Assembly: GCF_036541335.1 (NCBI RefSeq)
Contig: NZ_JAZHBO010000002.1
Location: forward strand, 682,001 to 746,000
From: Aquilutibacter rugosus
GTDB lineage: Bacteria; Pseudomonadota; Gammaproteobacteria; Xanthomonadales; Xanthomonadaceae
DNA length: 64,000 nucleotides
Direction: 5' to 3'
Shown: in pieces, positions 59,302 through 64,000 of the stretch
How the letters are laid out: every line of letters begins with the position of its first letter
Numbering within the stretch: position 1 is the first letter of the stretch
Position numbers and translations under genes: made by a program
Notes under the pieces: generated by a model
Seen by the model: the letters and a program-made list of their open reading frames with translations, nothing else
Database searches by the model: none
What the model was told of the DNA's origin: nothing

Positions 59302-61758
59302 ATGACGCGAACCACCAGCCGCCACCTGCTCTCTGTTGCCATTTGCGGCGCGCTAGCCTCCCTTTCGGCGCCCGCCTACGCACAGACCATGGATATCCTC
59401 AGCCCCACTTCGGCGGCCGCTGATACCACCACCGCCTTGGGTGCCGACGCCTTCCAGGTTACGGACATCCGTGTCGACGGTCTGCAGCGCATTACTCCCG
59501 GCACCGTGTTCACGTACCTGCCAATTCGCCGTGGCGACATGGCCGATCAGAACAAGGCCGGCGACGCCATCAAAGCCCTGTACAAGACCGGCTTCTTTGA
59601 GTCGATCAACATTGACCGCCAAGGCTCGATCCTGGTGGTCACGGTGGTCGAACGGCCTTCGATCAATAAGTTGACGCTGGCCGGCAATAAGGACATCAAG
59701 ACCGAAGAGCTGACCAAGGGCCTGAGCGATATCGGCCTGTCCGAGGGCGGTACCCTCGACCGTCTGGCTCTGGACCGCGTAACGCAGGAACTGACCCGCC
59801 AGTACAACAACCGCGGCAAATACAACGTCGAAGTGACCCCTACGGTCACCAAGCTCGATCGCAACCGTGTCGACCTGCTGATCACCGTTAAAGAGGGCAA
59901 AGCCGCGCGCATCAGGCACATCAACCTGGTGGGCAACGATCTGTTCTCGGACAAGTTGCTGACCAAGGAATGGGAATCGCGCACGAGCTCCTGGAAGAGC
60001 TGGTACAGCCGCGACGATCAGTACTCGCGTGAAAAGCTTTCCGGCGATCTGGAAAAGCTCAACAACTTCTATCTCGACCGCGGCTATATTGATGTCGCCG
60101 TCGACTCGCCGCAAGTCAGCATCAGCCCTGACCGTCAGCAGATGTACATCACCGCCGGCATCGTCGAGGGCGAGCAGTACAAGATCAGCGACATCAGTAT
60201 CAGCGGCGACACCATCCTTCCTAAGGAAGAGGTCGAAAAATACCTGTTCCTGCGCAAGGGCACGATTTTCTCGCGCCGTCTGCTGGAACTGACGCAAGAT
60301 GCCATCACCGCTCAACTCGGCAACATCGGCTATTCGTCGGCACAGGTCACGCCCGAGCCGCAGGTAGATCGCGAAAACAAAACAGTTGCCATCAATCTCA
60401 AGGTCTCGCCGGGCCCGCGCATGATGGTTCGTCGCGTCGTCTTTAAGGGCAACGACCGCACTTCCGACGAGGTGTTGCGTCGCGAAATGCGCCAGTTCGA
60501 AGGAACCTGGTACTCGCAGGCGGCTATCGACCGTTCCAAGTTGCGTCTGCAAGGCCTGGGCTTCTTCGATGAAGTCAATGTCGAAAACAAAGAAGTTGCC
60601 GGCACCACCGATCAGGTTGATGTCGTCTATTCCGTCAAGGAGACTCAGTCCGGCCAGTTCATGTTCGGCCTCGGCTATTCGCAGCTGTCGGGCCTGACGA
60701 CGTCGGTCCAGCTGTCGCAGAATAACTTCCTGGGGACCGGTAACCGCATGGCGGTCCAGGCGCAGCGCAGTTCGTATGAGCGCCGCTTCGACTTCTCCTT
60801 CACCAATCCGTACTTCACCGATACCGGTGTCTCGCTGGGCTACAACGTCTGGTACCGCGATTACGATTCGTCCTCGTTCAACACCGCGCAATACTCGACC
60901 AAGAGCTATGCGGCGCAGACCGTGCTCAGCGTGCCGCTGACCGAGACCGATTCGATTACCGGTCTGTTCGGTATTGACTCCAATCAGGTCAACACGCTTG
61001 ACGGGTATACCCCGCAGATCATCACCGATTACATCAATGCAGTCGGCCAGCGTACCTTCCACAGCTGGCGCGCCGAGCTGGGCTGGGGTCGTAATACGCT
61101 CAACCACGCTCTGATGCCAACGGCCGGCACATCGCAACGGATTTGGCTCGAAGCCACGTTACCCGGCTCCACGGTCGAGTACTTCAAGCTTAACTACACC
61201 ATCAACCGTTTCTGGCCGATTTCGCGCCATCTCGTGATCAATACACGTGCTGAACTGGGCTATGGCGACAGCTACAGCGACGACATCACCCGTGACTTGT
61301 GTCAGCCGTACAGCGACACCTGCACCCCGCAGGCCGCCGGTTACGTTAAGAGCGTGACCGCATCGGGACTGCCGTTCTTCGAGAACTTCTATGCCGGTGG
61401 TGCGTCGTCGGTTCGCGGCTTCACTGACAACACGCTGGGCCCACGCGCTCCTGCCTATGTCGGTTCGACGTACCTGCAGCCACTGGGCGGCGCGTTCAAG
61501 ACGGTCGGTTCAATCGAAGCGTTCTTCCCGTCCCTGCTGGATTCACCGTCGGCCCGTTTCTCGGCCTTCGTCGACTTCGGTAACGTCTATCCCAAGTTCG
61601 ATGATTTCGATGCCGGCAAGCTCCGTGCCTCCACCGGTGTGGCCATGATGTGGCGTTCGCCGATGGGACCGATTTCGATCTCGTATGCCCTGCCGATTCG
61701 CAAGGAAGACGATGACGACATCGAACGTCTGCAATTCACGTTCGGCGGCAACTTCTAA
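59302..61758 (+). CDS. bamA: Outer-membrane assembly factor BamA
   Basis: 818 residues from ATG 59302; a possible earlier start inside rseP (59242) gives a poor signal sequence. The signal peptide ends APAYAQ (about residue 27). Five POTRA domains span about 45-430 (FQVTDIRVDGLQRITPGTVFTYLPIRRGD begins POTRA1; GPRMMVRRVVFKGNDRTSDEVLRREMRQFEGTWYS is POTRA5). The Omp85 barrel follows, with FYAGGASSVRGFTDNTLGPR (the conserved VRGF loop) and the C-terminal strand ERLQFTFGGNF ending in phenylalanine. It inserts beta-barrel proteins. It sits three bases before lpxD with no skp gene between them. Confidence 0.97.
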   Translation: MTRTTSRHLLSVAICGALASLSAPAYAQTMDILSPTSAAADTTTALGADAFQVTDIRVDGLQRITPGTVFTYLPIRRGDMADQNKAGDAIKALYKTGFFESINIDRQGSILVVTVVERPSINKLTLAGNKDIKTEELTKGLSDIGLSEGGTLDRLALDRVTQELTRQYNNRGKYNVEVTPTVTKLDRNRVDLLITVKEGKAARIRHINLVGNDLFSDKLLTKEWESRTSSWKSWYSRDDQYSREKLSGDLEKLNNFYLDRGYIDVAVDSPQVSISPDRQQMYITAGIVEGEQYKISDISISGDTILPKEEVEKYLFLRKGTIFSRRLLELTQDAITAQLGNIGYSSAQVTPEPQVDRENKTVAINLKVSPGPRMMVRRVVFKGNDRTSDEVLRREMRQFEGTWYSQAAIDRSKLRLQGLGFFDEVNVENKEVAGTTDQVDVVYSVKETQSGQFMFGLGYSQLSGLTTSVQLSQNNFLGTGNRMAVQAQRSSYERRFDFSFTNPYFTDTGVSLGYNVWYRDYDSSSFNTAQYSTKSYAAQTVLSVPLTETDSITGLFGIDSNQVNTLDGYTPQIITDYINAVGQRTFHSWRAELGWGRNTLNHALMPTAGTSQRIWLEATLPGSTVEYFKLNYTINRFWPISRHLVINTRAELGYGDSYSDDITRDLCQPYSDTCTPQAAGYVKSVTASGLPFFENFYAGGASSVRGFTDNTLGPRAPAYVGSTYLQPLGGAFKTVGSIEAFFPSLLDSPSARFSAFVDFGNVYPKFDDFDAGKLRASTGVAMMWRSPMGPISISYALPIRKEDDDDIERLQFTFGGNF

Positions 61759-61761
61759 ACC

Positions 61762-62820
61762 ATGGTGGCTGCAGGCAAAGCGGATTTGCGGTTCCACTCT
61801 GCTGCGGATCTGGCGGCCCGCTTTGGCCTGGAGCTTAGCGGTAACGGGTTAATTGAGATCACCGGCGTTGCTCCGCTGGATCGCGCGGGGGCCGGTGACC
61901 TGTCGTTTCTTTCTAACGGCAAGTACGCCGGCCAGCTGGAGACCACCAAGGCGGGCGTCGTCGTCATGCGCCAAGCCGATAGTGGCCGCCTGCCTGCCGG
62001 CGCCACGGCACTCTTTGCAAAAGATCCCTACTCTGCGTTTGCCCGCATCTCCGCCCTATTCGAGCCGGTAGCGGCGTTCGATGCCGGTATCCATCCCAGC
62101 GCGGTTGTGGATCCGACTGCCGTGATCGATCCGGGTGCAATGATCGGCCCGCAGGTCGTGATTGGTGCTCGTGCAACGGTGGCCGCAGGCGCGCGCATCG
62201 GTGCGCAGTGCTATATCGGTGACGACTGCCACGTGGGCGAAGACTGCGAGCTGCAGGCGCGTGTCACATTGTGGCTGCGGGTACGGCTCGGCAAGCGCGT
62301 TCGGATTCTGCCGGGTGCCGTGCTTGGCGCCGCAGGCTTTGGCCTGGCAATGGATCAGGGTGCATGGATCAATGTGCCGCAACTGGGTGGTGTGGTTATC
62401 GGCGATGATTGCGAAATCGGCGCCAACACCACCATTGATCGTGGCGCCATGGGCGATACCGTGCTCGGCAACGATGTGCGTCTGGACAACCAGATTCAAA
62501 TTGCACATAACGTGCAAATCGGGGATCACACCGCCATGGCCGGCTGCTCGGCGGTTGCGGGTAGCGCGGTGATTGGCCGATACTGTCTGATTGGCGGCAA
62601 TGCCGGGATTCTCGGTCACCTTACGGTTGCAGATCGCGTCACTGTGACTTCCAAGAGTCTGGTGACCCATAGCATCCGAGAGCCCGGTGAATACTCGTCC
62701 GGCACACCGCTAATGGAAAACCGCGAGTGGCGCAAAAACGCTGCTCGTTTTAAGCAACTCGACGCCCTTGCGCGCCGACTCGGTCAACTGGTCAGGTCGA
62801 GCGGCGCTTCGGGCGACTAA
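61762..62820 (+). CDS. lpxD: UDP-3-O-acylglucosamine N-acyltransferase
   Basis: 352 residues. The N-terminal uridine-binding domain (FLSNGKYAGQLETTKAGVVVM) is followed by a left-handed beta-helix of hexapeptide repeats. The catalytic histidine is His249 in DNQIQIAHNVQIGDHTAMAGCSAVAGSAVIG. The C-terminal helical tail includes MENREWRKNAARFKQLDALARRL. It adds the second hydroxyacyl chain in lipid A synthesis. It begins three bases after bamA and precedes fabZ by 39 bases. Confidence 0.96.
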   Translation: MVAAGKADLRFHSAADLAARFGLELSGNGLIEITGVAPLDRAGAGDLSFLSNGKYAGQLETTKAGVVVMRQADSGRLPAGATALFAKDPYSAFARISALFEPVAAFDAGIHPSAVVDPTAVIDPGAMIGPQVVIGARATVAAGARIGAQCYIGDDCHVGEDCELQARVTLWLRVRLGKRVRILPGAVLGAAGFGLAMDQGAWINVPQLGGVVIGDDCEIGANTTIDRGAMGDTVLGNDVRLDNQIQIAHNVQIGDHTAMAGCSAVAGSAVIGRYCLIGGNAGILGHLTVADRVTVTSKSLVTHSIREPGEYSSGTPLMENREWRKNAARFKQLDALARRLGQLVRSSGASGD

Positions 62821-62859
62821 ACGCCGGCTCACCTCAGGCTCGGCCAAGGAAATACCCGC

Positions 62860-63333
62860 ATGACAACGCCTTCCACCATTGAACTACCGGTCAAGATCGA
62901 AACGATTGAGACCCTGCTGCCGCATCGTTATCCGTTCCTGCTGGTGGATCGCGTCACCGAATTCGAACCGGGCAAACGCCTGTGCGGCTACAAGAACGTC
63001 TCCAACAACGAGCCGTTTTTTCAGGGCCATTTTCCCGGTCATCCGGTCATGCCGGGCGTGCTGGTGGTTGAGGCCATGGCCCAATGCGGTGGCCTGCTTA
63101 CACAGCTGACGGCGCAGCAGAACGGCACCCACATTGCCGGACAGGAACAGCTGTTCTACATGGTCAAGATTGACAACGCGCGTTTCTCGCGCATGGTCCA
63201 ACCCGGTGACAAACTGGAGATGGAGGTCGTGCTGAGCCGCACCATCCGTAATATGGCATTGTACAGCTGCAAGGCGATGGTCGACGGCGAACTTGCCGCC
63301 TCGGCCGACGTGCTGTGTGCCGCCGCCAGCTAA
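62860..63333 (+). CDS. fabZ: 3-hydroxyacyl-ACP dehydratase FabZ
   Basis: 157 residues. It is a hotdog dehydratase with [16 protein letters not shown] and the catalytic pair His57 and Glu71 in [22 protein letters not shown]. FabZ draws 3-hydroxyacyl-ACP into fatty-acid elongation and competes with LpxA/LpxD for it. This explains its fixed position between those two genes. lpxA begins two bases after its stop. Confidence 0.96.
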   Translation: MTTPSTIELPVKIETIETLLPHRYPFLLVDRVTEFEPGKRLCGYKNVSNNEPFFQGHFPGHPVMPGVLVVEAMAQCGGLLTQLTAQQNGTHIAGQEQLFYMVKIDNARFSRMVQPGDKLEMEVVLSRTIRNMALYSCKAMVDGELAASADVLCAAAS

Positions 63334-63335
63334 AC

Positions 63336-64000
63336 ATGGAACCGCTCATTCATCCCAATGCCGTCATCTCTCCGGGCGCAAAAATCGGCGCCGATGTTCG
63401 CATCGGACCGTTCTGCACCATTGGTGATGAGGTCGAAATCGGTGACCGCTGTGTCATCGGCCCCAACTGCACGATTACGGGGCCGACCCGCATCGGACCC
63501 GACAACACCTTTGCCGGTCACTGCTCCATCGGCAGCGATCCGCAGGATAAGAAATACAAGGGCGAACGCGTTGAACTGGTCATCGGTGCCGGCAACTGTT
63601 TCCGCGAGTTCTGTACCGTCAATCGGGGAACGGGCGAAGGCGGTGGCATCACGCGGATCGGCGACCGCAACTGGTTCCTGGCCTATGTGCATGTCGCGCA
63701 CGACTGTATCGTCGGTGATGACTGTGTGTTTTCCAACAACGCGACGTTGGCGGGCCATGTCGAGATTGGCAATCACGTCATCCTGTCGGGTTTTGCCGGT
63801 GTGCATCAGTTCTGCCGCATTGGCGATCATGCCTTCATTGGCATGGGCGCCTTCGTCAATGGCGATGTGCCGCCGTTTGTGATCGTTGCGCAGGAGTCCT
63901 ACTCCCGACCGCGCGGAATCAATGCCGAGGGCCTCAAGCGCCGTGGCTTTGATGCCGAACGCATCGCACTGATCAAGCGCGCCTACCGTAGCCTGTTTGT
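63336..64000 (+). CDS. lpxA: UDP-N-acetylglucosamine acyltransferase LpxA (3' end outside window)
   Basis: The first 221 residues are in the window, of about 260 expected. The hexapeptide beta-helix is clear ([43 protein letters not shown]). The catalytic histidine corresponds to His122 in [15 protein letters not shown], and [28 protein letters not shown] follows, with the C-terminal helical part ([22 protein letters not shown]) cut by the edge. It adds the first acyl chain to UDP-GlcNAc in lipid A synthesis. The start ATG is two bases after fabZ. Confidence 0.96.
   Translation, partial: MEPLIHPNAVISPGAKIGADVRIGPFCTIGDEVEIGDRCVIGPNCTITGPTRIGPDNTFAGHCSIGSDPQDKKYKGERVELVIGAGNCFREFCTVNRGTGEGGGITRIGDRNWFLAYVHVAHDCIVGDDCVFSNNATLAGHVEIGNHVILSGFAGVHQFCRIGDHAFIGMGAFVNGDVPPFVIVAQESYSRPRGINAEGLKRRGFDAERIALIKRAYRSLF

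Noticed and set aside
59353..61137. 594-codon open frame antisense to bamA
   Set aside because: Shadow of the bamA third-position bias; no start context, no domain, and bamA is unambiguous.

Overview
The window is 64 kb of chromosomal, mostly housekeeping DNA from a Gram-negative bacterium, roughly 60% GC by eye. Gene order points to a gammaproteobacterium near the Xanthomonadales/Lysobacterales. Evidence for this is the run rpsT / murJ-ribF-ileS-lspA-ispH, the run map-glnD-dapD-arsC-like-dapE divergent from rpsB-tsf, the block pyrH-frr-uppS-cdsA-dxr-rseP-bamA-lpxD-fabZ-lpxA with no skp, and an Oar-type TonB-dependent receptor. This placement is inferred from gene order and protein style, not from a database search. 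I saw no insertion sequence, prophage, CRISPR array, rRNA or clearly broken gene. Two genes are cut by the window edges: gluQ on the left and lpxA on the right.

Layout. 0-5 kb: gluQ end, PHA genes phaB and phaR, an M48 metalloprotease and a formylglycine-generating-enzyme-like lipoprotein. 5-16 kb: tRNA-Thr, a small membrane ORF, then the minus-strand series rnd, ispH, lspA, ileS, ribF, murJ, divergent rpsT, and DUF1428, obgE, rpmA, rplU. 16-26 kb: a DUF937/OmpA chimera, uvrA with a thioesterase, a PCu(A)C copper chaperone with a mercaptopyruvate-type sulfurtransferase and a DUF1289-Nudix fusion, a degenerate FKBP, enoyl-CoA hydratase, an unknown small gene and nth. 26-33 kb: a full phosphate-acquisition cluster (OprP-type porin, two different PstS proteins, PstC, PstA, PstB, PhoU) with internal terminators and a Pho-box-like array. 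33-35 kb: a three-gene bufferin/Hvf-type copper-peptide operon. 35-39 kb: rnt, rlmB, rnr and tRNA-Leu. 39-47 kb: parC, then dapE, arsC-like, dapD, glnD and map. 47-54 kb: rpsB-tsf, a radical SAM protein and the Oar-like receptor. 54-64 kb: the pyrH-to-lpxA envelope block.

The most interesting system is 33232-34954. It encodes a secreted 110-residue precursor with a canonical EF-hand loop and tandem EGKCG repeats, a DUF692 multinuclear iron oxidase (MNIO) and a DUF2063 partner. The architecture matches the BufABC/HvfABC class of post-translationally modified, copper-binding peptides. Here the precursor carries an EF-hand, the partner protein is short and overlaps RNase T antisense, and the operon sits directly behind phoU.

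Many genes are translationally coupled through ATGA, GTGA, TGATG or TAATG stop-start overlaps. Several intergenic regions hold clear sigma-70 promoters (tRNA-Thr, rpsT, rplU, tRNA-Leu, rpsB, probably pyrH) and strong intrinsic terminators. All functional assignments are from motifs, length and context read in the sequence.
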